The position numbers and the translations under genes are program-made. Shown in pieces: positions 24,658 through 31,884 of a stretch of DNA of 59,855 bases. The notes beneath the pieces are model-generated. The model was given only the letters and a program-made list of their open reading frames with translations, was not told where the DNA came from and did no database searches. Where the stretch lies: positions 1-59,855 of the forward strand of contig JAEDEQ010000003.1 in the NCBI GenBank assembly GCA_016293225.1, given 5' to 3'. The number at the start of each line of letters is the position of its first letter. Position 1 is the stretch's first letter. This DNA comes from Clostridiaceae bacterium (GTDB lineage: Bacteria > Bacillota > Clostridia > Oscillospirales > Acutalibacteraceae).

Positions 24658-25251
24658 ATGACTGACTTTTCATTGATTGAAAAAAATCTTCTTGCCCGCG
24701 GATATACCGTCAGAATCTTTGAAACAAAGGAGCAGGCGGGCGCCTATCTCATTTCCGAAATTAAAAACACCACAGTCGGTATCGGCGGCTCGCAGACGAT
24801 TGACAGCCTTGATATTTTTGACGCGCTTTCAAAAGATAACACCGTTTATTGGCACTGGAAGCAGGACGCCGGAGCGCGGAAAAAAGCCGCTTTTGCGGCG
24901 GTCTATCTGACTTCGGTCAACGGCGCCTCGGAAACGGGCGAGCTTGTCAATATTGACGGAGCGGGAAACCGTGTTGCCGCGTCCGTTTTCGGCCATGAAA
25001 AGGTTTACTTTGTTTTCGGCAGGAACAAGATTGAGCCGACTCTTGAAAAAGCGGCAGACCGCGCAAGAAACATCGCCGCGCCGAAAAACGCCGCAAGGCT
25101 TTGCAAAAACACGCCCTGCGCAAGGAGTGAAAGCGGCTGCTTCGACTGCAAAAGCCCCGAACGCATCTGCCGCGCGCTGTGCGTCCATTTCGGTCCGACA
25201 ATGGGCATGAAAGCCGAAGCGGTGATTATTGACGAAGACCTCGGAATGTAA
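24658..25251 (+). CDS. LUD-domain protein (LutC/YkgG-like)
   Basis: 197 residues from the ATG at 24658 (GGGAG upstream). The LUD domain pattern TVGIGGSQTIDSL and VYFVFGRNKIEPTLEKAADRARNIAAPKNA is clear. The C-terminal Cys run (CKNTPC, CFDCKSPERIC, C) is usual in clostridial members of this family. LutC is part of L-lactate oxidation with LutA/LutB, but no partners lie here, so the role of this stand-alone form is unknown. Confidence 0.88.
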   Translation: MTDFSLIEKNLLARGYTVRIFETKEQAGAYLISEIKNTTVGIGGSQTIDSLDIFDALSKDNTVYWHWKQDAGARKKAAFAAVYLTSVNGASETGELVNIDGAGNRVAASVFGHEKVYFVFGRNKIEPTLEKAADRARNIAAPKNAARLCKNTPCARSESGCFDCKSPERICRALCVHFGPTMGMKAEAVIIDEDLGM

Positions 25252-25361
25252 GGCAAGCTGACGTTTATAGCTTTATGCAAATGAATTTTCGTCATATGTA
25301 ACAATAATTCGTGCGGCTTTTGTGCAGTTTTTCATTTAAATGCTGTTTTTAAAAATAACCG

Positions 25362-25390
25362 TTGACAAAGATTGAAAACAGCGCTATAAT
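25362..25390 (+). promoter_or_regulatory. Promoter of the lysine-riboswitch operon
   Basis: Perfect TTGACA (25362-25367) and TATAAT (25385-25390) with a 17-bp spacer. Transcription would start about 15 bases before the aptamer. Confidence 0.85.
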
Positions 25391-25407
25391 TGGCTCAAAT
25401 TTAAGAC

Positions 25408-25582
25408 AGCACCTGATAGAGGATGCGGATGAGATGAGTAACCTGTGATATACGCCGGCAAGCGGTCAGCGGTGAAAGGTGATTCCGCCGAAGCTGCCGT
25501 CCGGTTGCCGCCGGGTGGTTGCTGGGACTGCGTTTAACAGGCGCAGCACTGTCATATAGTTTTATATGGAGCGCTATCATCG
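25408..25582 (+). promoter_or_regulatory. Lysine riboswitch (L box) aptamer
   Basis: The conserved lysine-aptamer core is recognisable in order. P1 pairs GATAG (25415-25419) with CTATC (25574-25578). GAGGATGCGG and GAGTAAC carry the loop-E/turn elements. AAAGGTGA and CGCCGAAG form the P3 region, TGCTGGGACTG the P4 side, and CTGTCAT..ATGGAG closes P5. Lysine binding normally represses the downstream gene. It stands before an amino-acid ABC transporter, which identifies lysine as the likely substrate. Confidence 0.88.
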
Positions 25583-25618
25583 GAATATATCTTCGCTATT
25601 CTCAAATAACGAACATAA

Positions 25619-25691
25619 GGCCTGTGATACCTCATGTAAAAGGTGCGCAGGCTTAAATTTTTGCTCACGGGCAAAGCCCGAATTTTATTTT
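25619..25691 (+). terminator. Riboswitch expression platform with two stem-loops
   Basis: The first stem pairs GCCTG..ACCT with AGGT..CAGGC (25620-25652) and runs into TTAAATTTTT. The second is CGGGC-AAA-GCCCG (25668-25680), followed by AATTTTATTTT directly before the SD TAGGAG. Either could be the lysine-dependent off-switch; the second could also occlude ribosome binding. Confidence 0.65.
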
Positions 25692-25704
25692 AGGAGTGTT
25701 AATC

Positions 25705-26628
25705 ATGAGCAATGTAAGAAGAATTTTGGCAGTAGTTATGGCGGTTGTTCTTTGCGCTCTTTGCTTCACGGCTTGCGGCGGAAATAATGACGTGGCAACA
25801 TCAGACGCCGGCAGCTCGGCACCGGCAGCGTCCGGAATTGCGGCAGCTAAAAGCATTGCAGACCTCAAGGGCATGAAGATCTCCGCTCAGACCGGAACCT
25901 TCCACGCTGACGCACGCGCACAGATTGAAAACGTTCAGGGCGATACATATCCTGAGTTTTCGGACCTGCTCACCGCTGTCAAGTCCGGAGCAATCGACGG
26001 ATACATTGCCGAAGAGCCGACCGCAATTTCAGCCTGCAAGACTGACAGCACCCTCGGATATGTAGCCCTTAAGAATAATGACACCGGCTTCACCGTAACC
26101 GAGGACGACGTTGCCATTGCAATCGGTCTCAAGAAGGGCTCCGATCTTCTTGCAAAGATGAACGAAGTCATTGCCGGTATCACCAACGAGCAGAAGGCAA
26201 CTCTTATGGAGCAGATAGTCAGCATCAAGGCCGGCGAAAAGGTTGAAAAGTTTGTTCTTGAAAGCGAGACGCCTGAGAACCCGACCGGAACGCTCAAGGT
26301 TGCAATGGAATGTGCCTATGAGCCGTACAACTGGACCGAAACTTCTTCCGACGCCGCAACTCTCGGCGCAGTGCCCATCAGCGGCGAGGGCAAGGAAGGT
26401 CAGTATGCAAACGGCTATGACGTTCAGATTGCACAGTATGTTGCAAACAAGCTCGGCATGAAGCTTGAGGTTTATTCCTATGAATGGGATTCGCTCATTC
26501 CGGCTCTTAACTCCGGCGCTGTTGACGCAATCGTTGCAGGTATGAGCCCGACAGCGGAACGCAGAGAAAAAATTGACTTCACTGATGCGTACTATGAATC
26601 AAACCTTGTTGTTATCTACAAGAAGTAA
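25705..26628 (+). CDS. Lysine/polar amino-acid-binding lipoprotein, circularly permuted SBP_bac_3
   Basis: 307 residues from the ATG at 25705 (AGGAG 8 bases upstream). A lipoprotein signal ends at LCFTAC (Cys24). Family SBP_bac_3 normally starts with a LKVA..Y-x-P-F..GFDV lobe and continues with a S-x-DLKGK-x-V-x-x-Q-x-GT lobe. Here the order is reversed: SIADLKGMKISAQTGT..GYIAEEP..IAIGLKKGSDLL occupies 50-173, a linker 174-195, and GTLKVAMECAYEPYNW..NGYDVQIAQ..IPALNSGAVDAIVAGMSPT..RREKIDFTDAYYESNLVVIYKK ends the protein. This is a circular permutation with the new N-terminus at the interdomain hinge. All binding segments seem retained. It should deliver lysine to the permease and ATPase downstream. 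Confidence 0.85.
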   Translation: MSNVRRILAVVMAVVLCALCFTACGGNNDVATSDAGSSAPAASGIAAAKSIADLKGMKISAQTGTFHADARAQIENVQGDTYPEFSDLLTAVKSGAIDGYIAEEPTAISACKTDSTLGYVALKNNDTGFTVTEDDVAIAIGLKKGSDLLAKMNEVIAGITNEQKATLMEQIVSIKAGEKVEKFVLESETPENPTGTLKVAMECAYEPYNWTETSSDAATLGAVPISGEGKEGQYANGYDVQIAQYVANKLGMKLEVYSYEWDSLIPALNSGAVDAIVAGMSPTAERREKIDFTDAYYESNLVVIYKK

Positions 26629-26647
26629 TTGACCTGAAAATTTCTCC

Positions 26648-26679
26648 GGCGGCTTTTGGGCAAAAGCACAAAGGCCGCC
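26648..26679 (+). other. Intercistronic stem-loop between binding protein and permease genes
   Basis: GGCGGC/GCCGCC stem with a 20-base loop and no following T-tract. Such structures usually stabilise the upstream message and let the binding protein be made in excess. Confidence 0.55.
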
Positions 26680-26709
26680 TCAAAATTAATAAAGTTTGGC
26701 GGAATTCAT

Positions 26710-27486
26710 ATGAGTTTTTTACAAGATGTTCTGAATATTGTTATCAAGTATTATCCTCAGCTTCTCAAGGGCGTGGGCAATACGATGCTCCTTGCGCTCA
26801 CCGGTACGGTTGCAGGTCTTGTTATCGGTCTTCTGACCGGCGTTATACGCACCGCGCCGATGTCAAAAAACCCGGTGCTTCGCGTGCTTCATAAAATTCT
26901 CAATGCAATCATTGCGGTTTATGTTGAGGTTTTCCGCGGCACCCCGATGATGGTTCAGTCGATGGTCATCTATTGGGGCTATGCTTTTGCAACAGGCGGA
27001 AAAACGCTTGCGCTTATCCCGTCGGGTATTCTCATTGTTTCAATCAATACCGGCGCATATATGGCGGAGATCGTCCGCGGCGGCATTATTTCTATCGACA
27101 AGGGTCAGTTTGAGGGCGCAATGTCAATAGGCATGACCCATTCGCAGACGATGTTCAAGGTTATCATTCCGCAGGTTATGCGAAACATTCTTCCCTCGGT
27201 CAGCAATGAGTTTGTCATCAACATCAAGGATACTTCAGTTCTTAATGTTATCGGCGTTACCGAACTTTACTATTTTGCCGGAATCATCAAAAGGCAGAGC
27301 TTTGAAACATTTCAAACGTATCTTGTTGTCTGCGTGCTCTATTTTATTCTGACATTCACAATCACAAGACTTCTCCGTCTTGCCGAAAAGAAGCTTGACG
27401 GAAAAGAAAACTATACCGTTTTCGGCTCGCAGTCAGACAGTGCTGCTGAGATTCACATTTCAAAGGAGGCAGAGGTTCATGACTGA
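26710..27486 (+). CDS. Amino-acid ABC transporter permease (HisM/GlnP type)
   Basis: 258 residues from the ATG at 26710. Typical of the polar amino-acid permease family: VEVFRGTPMMVQ, the EAA loop EGAMSIGMTHSQTMFKVIIPQ that docks the ATPase, and about five membrane helices. It forms the membrane channel with the ATPase whose start overlaps its last codons. Substrate is lysine by riboswitch context (inference). Confidence 0.93.
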   Translation: MSFLQDVLNIVIKYYPQLLKGVGNTMLLALTGTVAGLVIGLLTGVIRTAPMSKNPVLRVLHKILNAIIAVYVEVFRGTPMMVQSMVIYWGYAFATGGKTLALIPSGILIVSINTGAYMAEIVRGGIISIDKGQFEGAMSIGMTHSQTMFKVIIPQVMRNILPSVSNEFVINIKDTSVLNVIGVTELYYFAGIIKRQSFETFQTYLVVCVLYFILTFTITRLLRLAEKKLDGKENYTVFGSQSDSAAEIHISKEAEVHD

Positions 27487-28219
27487 TAAAGTAATCGAGC
27501 TTAAAGGGCTTGAAAAAAGCTTCGGTGAAAACAGCGTCTTAAAGGGCATAAACCTCAGCGTTGAAAAGGGCGATGTTCTGAGCATCATAGGCGCCTCGGG
27601 CAGCGGTAAAAGCACAATGCTTCGCTGCATCAATCTCCTTGAAACGCCCACAAAGGGACAGATTCTTTATCACGGCAAGGATATCACGGCAGGCGATCTG
27701 AGCCTTTCAAAATACAGGGCAAAGGTCGGCATGGTTTTCCAGTCTTTCAATCTTTTCAACAACATGACCGCGCTTGAAAACTGCATCATCGGTCAGGTAT
27801 CCGTCCTCAAGCGCAGCCGCAAGGACGCAAAGGAAGTTGCAATGAAGTATCTTGAAAAGGTTGGCATGGCTCCGTATATTGAAGCGAGACCCTCGCAGCT
27901 TTCCGGCGGACAGAAGCAGCGCGTTGCAATCGCCCGTGCTCTTTCAATGGAGCCGGAGGTGCTTCTTTTTGATGAACCCACGAGCGCGCTTGACCCGCAG
28001 ATGGTCGGCGAGGTTCTGGAGGTTATGCGAAAGCTTGCAAAAGAGGGGCTGACCATGATTGTCGTTACGCATGAGATGGCTTTTGCAAGGGACGTTTCGT
28101 CGCACGTTGTTTTCATGGCGGACGGAGTAATCTGTGAAGAGGGCAAGCCGAAGGACATCTTTGAAAATCCGCAAAACCCGAGGACGCGGGACTTTCTTTC
28201 GCGGTTCCTCGAAAGATAA
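27479..28219 (+). CDS. Amino-acid ABC transporter ATP-binding protein
   Basis: 246 residues. Walker A GASGSGKST, signature LSGGQKQR, Walker B LLFDEPTSALDP and the H-loop VVTHEM are all intact, giving the GlnQ/HisP class. The ATG overlaps the permease stop by 8 bases and has AAAGGAGG upstream, so the two are translationally coupled. It energises the lysine-type importer. Confidence 0.95.
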   Translation: MTDKVIELKGLEKSFGENSVLKGINLSVEKGDVLSIIGASGSGKSTMLRCINLLETPTKGQILYHGKDITAGDLSLSKYRAKVGMVFQSFNLFNNMTALENCIIGQVSVLKRSRKDAKEVAMKYLEKVGMAPYIEARPSQLSGGQKQRVAIARALSMEPEVLLFDEPTSALDPQMVGEVLEVMRKLAKEGLTMIVVTHEMAFARDVSSHVVFMADGVICEEGKPKDIFENPQNPRTRDFLSRFLER

Positions 28220-28237
28220 TTCTGATTCAATAATTAT

Positions 28238-28295
28238 TTTCCCCTTGGAGCAGACGCTTGAAATCATAAAATTTCAAGGCTGCAACAAGGGGAAA
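28238..28295 (+). terminator. Large stem-loop after the ABC importer operon
   Basis: Outer stem TTTCCCCTTG/CAAGGGGAAA and inner stem CTTGAAAT/ATTTCAAG with paired GCAG/CTGC between, followed by GTTATATTTT. Probably terminates or protects the operon transcript. The rest of the 28220-28541 gap holds the next promoter and leader. Confidence 0.6.
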
Positions 28296-28428
28296 GTTAT
28301 ATTTTGCAGTGTTATTGCGATTCCTTCACGGCTGTTAACAATTTCTTTCAGAAAAAGGAGCAGTTTTTGACGCTTTTTTAAAGTTTTATGAACATTTAAC
28401 TAAAAACTATGAATATTTCGTTGATTGT

Positions 28429-28457
28429 TTGACTTTTTAGACAAACAGGGCTATAAT
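28429..28457 (+). promoter_or_regulatory. Promoter and structured leader of the SGNH hydrolase gene
   Basis: TTGACT (28429-28434) and TATAAT (28452-28457), 17-bp spacer. The leader forms GCAGGT/ACCTGC (28477-28495) and TGCCG/CGGCA hairpins before the SD GGAGG. Confidence 0.75.
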
Positions 28458-28541
28458 TGTCATATAATAAACTGAGGCAGGTGGAGAAGACCTGCTTAGT
28501 TGCCGTTTTTTCCGGCATATCATCTCTTGGAGGAATCATTG

Positions 28542-30125
28542 ATGAAGAAAACAAACAGAATACTTTCTTTGGCTTTGGCCTTGATAATGGTCATGAGCTG
28601 CTTTGCTTTACCTGCCGGTGCTGTCGGCAAAAGCGGAAAGTGGATAGCCACATGGGGTACGGCGCCCGTTGATTTTTATATATCGCTCGCCGATTATATC
28701 CCGAATTTTACCGTTAACGGAAAAGTTCCGGTTGGTACGCTTCTGAGAACGGAGCTTACCGTTTCCTCGGCGGGTGAAAAGCTGCGCTTTAAGTTTTCCA
28801 ATGAATACGGCGACAGAGACGTAAACATTGCAAGCGTTTTTGTTGCAAAGACTGATACTTCGGAAAAAGGCGCTGTTCTGACCGATACTGAGGTTTCTAT
28901 CACCTTTGGCGGTGACGAAGAGCTTGTTATTCCTGCGGGCGAAGTTGTTTGGTCGGACGAGGTCAACATCAAAACCTTTGCGCTTGAAAGGCTCACCGTC
29001 AGTATGTATCTTACCGAAGAAACATCAATTAAAACAGTCGGTCTTTTCTGCGGAAAGACTTATTTTTCAAGGGCGATGCCCGATGGAGCGGATAACGGAC
29101 ACATGGTCAATCCGTTTGAAATCAGCATTGCAACCGGCGCAAACGCTTACCATATTATTCCGTTTCTTACTGCAATTGATACCTATACCGAGTCAGAAGA
29201 CGCCTATGCTGCCGCTTTCATCGGCGACTCCACTCTTGTCAACGGAATGACCGACTATCTTTCCGGAAGGCTTGTTGACGCAGGCAGGAGCGACATCGGC
29301 ATTGTCAACTCGGGCATTATGGGCAACCGCCTGTTTTATAAAGGCACCGGTCTTATCGGAAATCTGTACGGTGATCCCGTTTTGGACAGATTCAGCCGTG
29401 ATGCACTGGATATCACCGGCTGCGACAGAATCATTGTCAAAATCGGTGTAAATGACATTCTCCATCCCTCGTCAAAGAGCATGGGCAAAAATGCGCCGTA
29501 TGTATCGGCTGAGCAGATAATTGAAGGCTATGAGCAGCTTGCCGCCGCGGCTCACGAAAAAGGAAAAAAGATTTTCTTCATGGAGATTACTCCGTGGAAC
29601 GGCTATGTCCGTGATATTCTCGGAAATAAGAATGATATCGTCTGGAGGGAGGATCTCCAGCAGATGTGCGACAGCGTTAACGAATGGATTAAAACAAACA
29701 ATGTTGCCGACGGCTACATAAATTCCGATTGCCTTGCACAGCCGCAGAATCCGACCGCTTTCATTGAGCAGTTTACAAAGGACGGCATCCATTTCACGGA
29801 AATCGGCGCTCTTGCGTTTGCGGACTGCATTGACATTGAGCAGGTTTTCGGCGTTCCGGACGCCCGGAAAGCGGCGGACATTCTGAGCATTGATCCCTAT
29901 GAGCAGAACAAGGAGTCAAAAAAGAACGAAAGGCTCGTTAAGATCAGAAACATTCTTTTGATTGCCCGTCAGCTTCTTTCAACAATGCGTGTTGAATACG
30001 GTCCGCTCCATAAGGTCCTGGATAAACTGATTGACCGACTTCCGGACGGAAGGGAGCTTGTGGCAAACGCAAGGGAAAGTTTTTCAAACGGCGCCAAAAA
30101 ATTAGCCGCAATGGCGCGAAGATAA
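28542..30125 (+). CDS. Secreted SGNH/GDSL hydrolase (esterase)
   Basis: 527 residues from the ATG at 28542 (GGAGG 8 bases upstream). The signal peptide ends near ALPAGA. An N-terminal jelly-roll-like domain begins KWIATWGTAP, as in secreted carbohydrate esterases. The SGNH blocks follow: AFIGDSTLVNG (Ser), the Gly in SGIMGNRLF, KIGVNDI (Asn), and DGIHFT (Asp/His). A basic helical tail (about 455-527) is extra. It likely deacylates extracellular polysaccharide; the substrate is unassigned. Confidence 0.88.
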   Translation: MKKTNRILSLALALIMVMSCFALPAGAVGKSGKWIATWGTAPVDFYISLADYIPNFTVNGKVPVGTLLRTELTVSSAGEKLRFKFSNEYGDRDVNIASVFVAKTDTSEKGAVLTDTEVSITFGGDEELVIPAGEVVWSDEVNIKTFALERLTVSMYLTEETSIKTVGLFCGKTYFSRAMPDGADNGHMVNPFEISIATGANAYHIIPFLTAIDTYTESEDAYAAAFIGDSTLVNGMTDYLSGRLVDAGRSDIGIVNSGIMGNRLFYKGTGLIGNLYGDPVLDRFSRDALDITGCDRIIVKIGVNDILHPSSKSMGKNAPYVSAEQIIEGYEQLAAAAHEKGKKIFFMEITPWNGYVRDILGNKNDIVWREDLQQMCDSVNEWIKTNNVADGYINSDCLAQPQNPTAFIEQFTKDGIHFTEIGALAFADCIDIEQVFGVPDARKAADILSIDPYEQNKESKKNERLVKIRNILLIARQLLSTMRVEYGPLHKVLDKLIDRLPDGRELVANARESFSNGAKKLAAMARR

Positions 30126-30148
30126 TTTTATATACTAACAATCAAAAA

Positions 30149-30179
30149 ACCGCTCGAGTGCTTTTCACCGGGCGGTTTT
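30149..30179 (+). terminator. Terminator of the SGNH hydrolase gene
   Basis: Stem ACCGCTCG..GTG with CAC..CGGGCGGT followed by TTTTC. Confidence 0.8.
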
Positions 30180-30293
30180 CTGCTTTTGAAACGCCCGATG
30201 AACACCCTTGCTTTCTCGTTTGAAAAGGCTGTGTTCAAAAAGCGCTTCAACGTGAGCTTAACAGCTCTCTATCTTAATTTTCCGAATACGCCG

Positions 30294-30397
30294 GGCTTCC
30301 CCGCGTGATTCAGACAGCGGGAAGCCGCAAACGCATTAAAGCTTTCCGCTGATAGTATTATTGCCGCGCAGCAGGGTGCAATACGCGGCAATTTTTT
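30294..30397 (+). other. Orphan stem-loops and plus-strand terminator, possible small RNA end
   Basis: Two strong hairpins lie in a gene-free interval: GGCTTCCCCGC/GCGGGAAGCC (30294-30326) and TTGCCGCG/CGCGGCAA (30361-30391), the latter followed by T6 on the plus strand. No plus-strand gene ends here, since the SGNH gene has its own terminator 200 bases before. A small RNA is possible, but no convincing promoter was found. Confidence 0.4.
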
Positions 30398-30407
30398 CCA
30401 AAAATAC

Positions 30408-31787
30408 TCATTTGTCCTCAAGCAGCTTTTTCATCATTCGAGCGGCTTTGTAGATATCTCCGCAGCCAAGGGTGATAACGAGGTCGCCCTCCTCGGCGTT
30501 ATCGGCAACATAGCTTGAAACCTCCTCAAAGGTGTTGAACCAAACGCTTCCGGGAATCTTTTCGGCAAGGTCTTTTGTATAGATATTGTAAGTGTTGACC
30601 TCGCGTGAGCCCATGATCTCCGTCATGACGCAGCGGTCGGGAATCTGAAGCACACGGGCAAAGTCATCAAGCAGAATTGCTGTCCTCGAGTAGGTGAAAG
30701 GCTGAAAGACCGCCCAGACGTGCTTGTAGCCCATCTTCATCGCGGCGGTGAGCGTTGCCTCAAGCTCGTGCGGATGGTGGGCGTAATCGTCCGCTATGGT
30801 GATTCCGTGAAATTCTCCGAGAATTTCAAATCTGCGTCCGGCTCCGGAAAAAGCTTCAATTCCCTTTTTGCAGTCCTCAAAGCTTACGCCTGCGTTGACT
30901 GCCGAAGCAAAGGCGGCAAGGGCATTGAGAACATTGTGCGTTCCGGGTATGTTCAGCTTAAGGTGAGTAAGCTTTTTTCCGCCGCTCATTACGTCAAACT
31001 CAGGGAAAGCGCCTCTGTTATATGTGATGTTTTCGCTGTAGTAATCGTTTTTATCGGTAAAGCCGAAAGTAATCTTCTTTTTGTCAACGTCCGCAACGGC
31101 CTTGAGCGTATTTTCGTCATCACCGTTGTAGATGAGCGTGTGCGTTGTCAAAAGCGAGAATTTGCGGAATGACCTGATAATGTTTTCAAGCGTTTTAAAG
31201 TAGTCGAGGTGATCCTCGTCAATGTTGAGAATTACCGCAACGTCGGGAGAAAGGTCAAGGAAGGTGTCAACAAATTCGCACGCTTCGCAAACCATTGTTT
31301 CGCTCTTTCCGCTTCTTCCGTGGCTGTCAATGAGCGGAAGCTTTCCGCCTATGACGGCTGTGGGGTCTTTGCCTGCCATGATGAGCACCTGCGTGAGCAT
31401 TGAGGTTACGGTTGTTTTGCCGTGCGTTCCGCAAACGCCGATGCAGTTTGAAAATCTTCTTGTAACAGCGCCGAACAGCTTCGAGCGCTCAAAGGTCGGG
31501 ATTGAGCTTTCCTCCGCGGCGCAAAGCTCCGGGTTGTCCTCAAGCAGGGCCGCTGTATAGACTATCATTTGTGCGCCTTTGATGTTTTCCGCTTTCTGCC
31601 CCATGGTTATTTTAACGCCGAGCGAGCGCAGCTTGTCAATGTTGTCGCCCGGATTGTTGTCCGAACCCGTTATCTCATAGCCCCACGAAAGGAGTATCTC
31701 CGCAAGCGGACACATTCCCGAACCGCCGATGCCTATAAAATGAATCCTTTTGATTTTTTTCAGCAGTTCATCTATTTCATATGTCAT
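30408..31787 (-). CDS. murC: UDP-N-acetylmuramate--L-alanine ligase
   Basis: 459 residues from the ATG at 31787 (GGAAGGTG upstream); the frame is open beyond this but there it overlaps the promoter. Mur ligase features: Rossmann start HFIGIGGSGMCPLAEILL, ATP loop GVCGTHGKTTVTSM, VILNIDEDHLDYF, and the C-terminal DDYAHHPHELEATL. It adds L-Ala to UDP-MurNAc in cytoplasmic peptidoglycan synthesis. It is downstream of the ABC exporter pair on the same strand but has its own promoter. Confidence 0.97.
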   Translation of the reverse strand: MTYEIDELLKKIKRIHFIGIGGSGMCPLAEILLSWGYEITGSDNNPGDNIDKLRSLGVKITMGQKAENIKGAQMIVYTAALLEDNPELCAAEESSIPTFERSKLFGAVTRRFSNCIGVCGTHGKTTVTSMLTQVLIMAGKDPTAVIGGKLPLIDSHGRSGKSETMVCEACEFVDTFLDLSPDVAVILNIDEDHLDYFKTLENIIRSFRKFSLLTTHTLIYNGDDENTLKAVADVDKKKITFGFTDKNDYYSENITYNRGAFPEFDVMSGGKKLTHLKLNIPGTHNVLNALAAFASAVNAGVSFEDCKKGIEAFSGAGRRFEILGEFHGITIADDYAHHPHELEATLTAAMKMGYKHVWAVFQPFTYSRTAILLDDFARVLQIPDRCVMTEIMGSREVNTYNIYTKDLAEKIPGSVWFNTFEEVSSYVADNAEEGDLVITLGCGDIYKAARMMKKLLEDK

Positions 31788-31820
31788 GAATTTCACCTTC
31801 CAAAATGTTATAACTTTTAT

Positions 31821-31849
31821 ATTATATTGCACAATGAGCGAATAGTAAA
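31821..31849 (-). promoter_or_regulatory. Promoter of murC
   Basis: TTTACT (31844-31849) and TATAAT (31821-31826) on the minus strand, 17-bp spacer. Confidence 0.6.
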
Positions 31850-31884
31850 CACATTTTACGAAAAAAGCTGAATTTATAAGTTGC

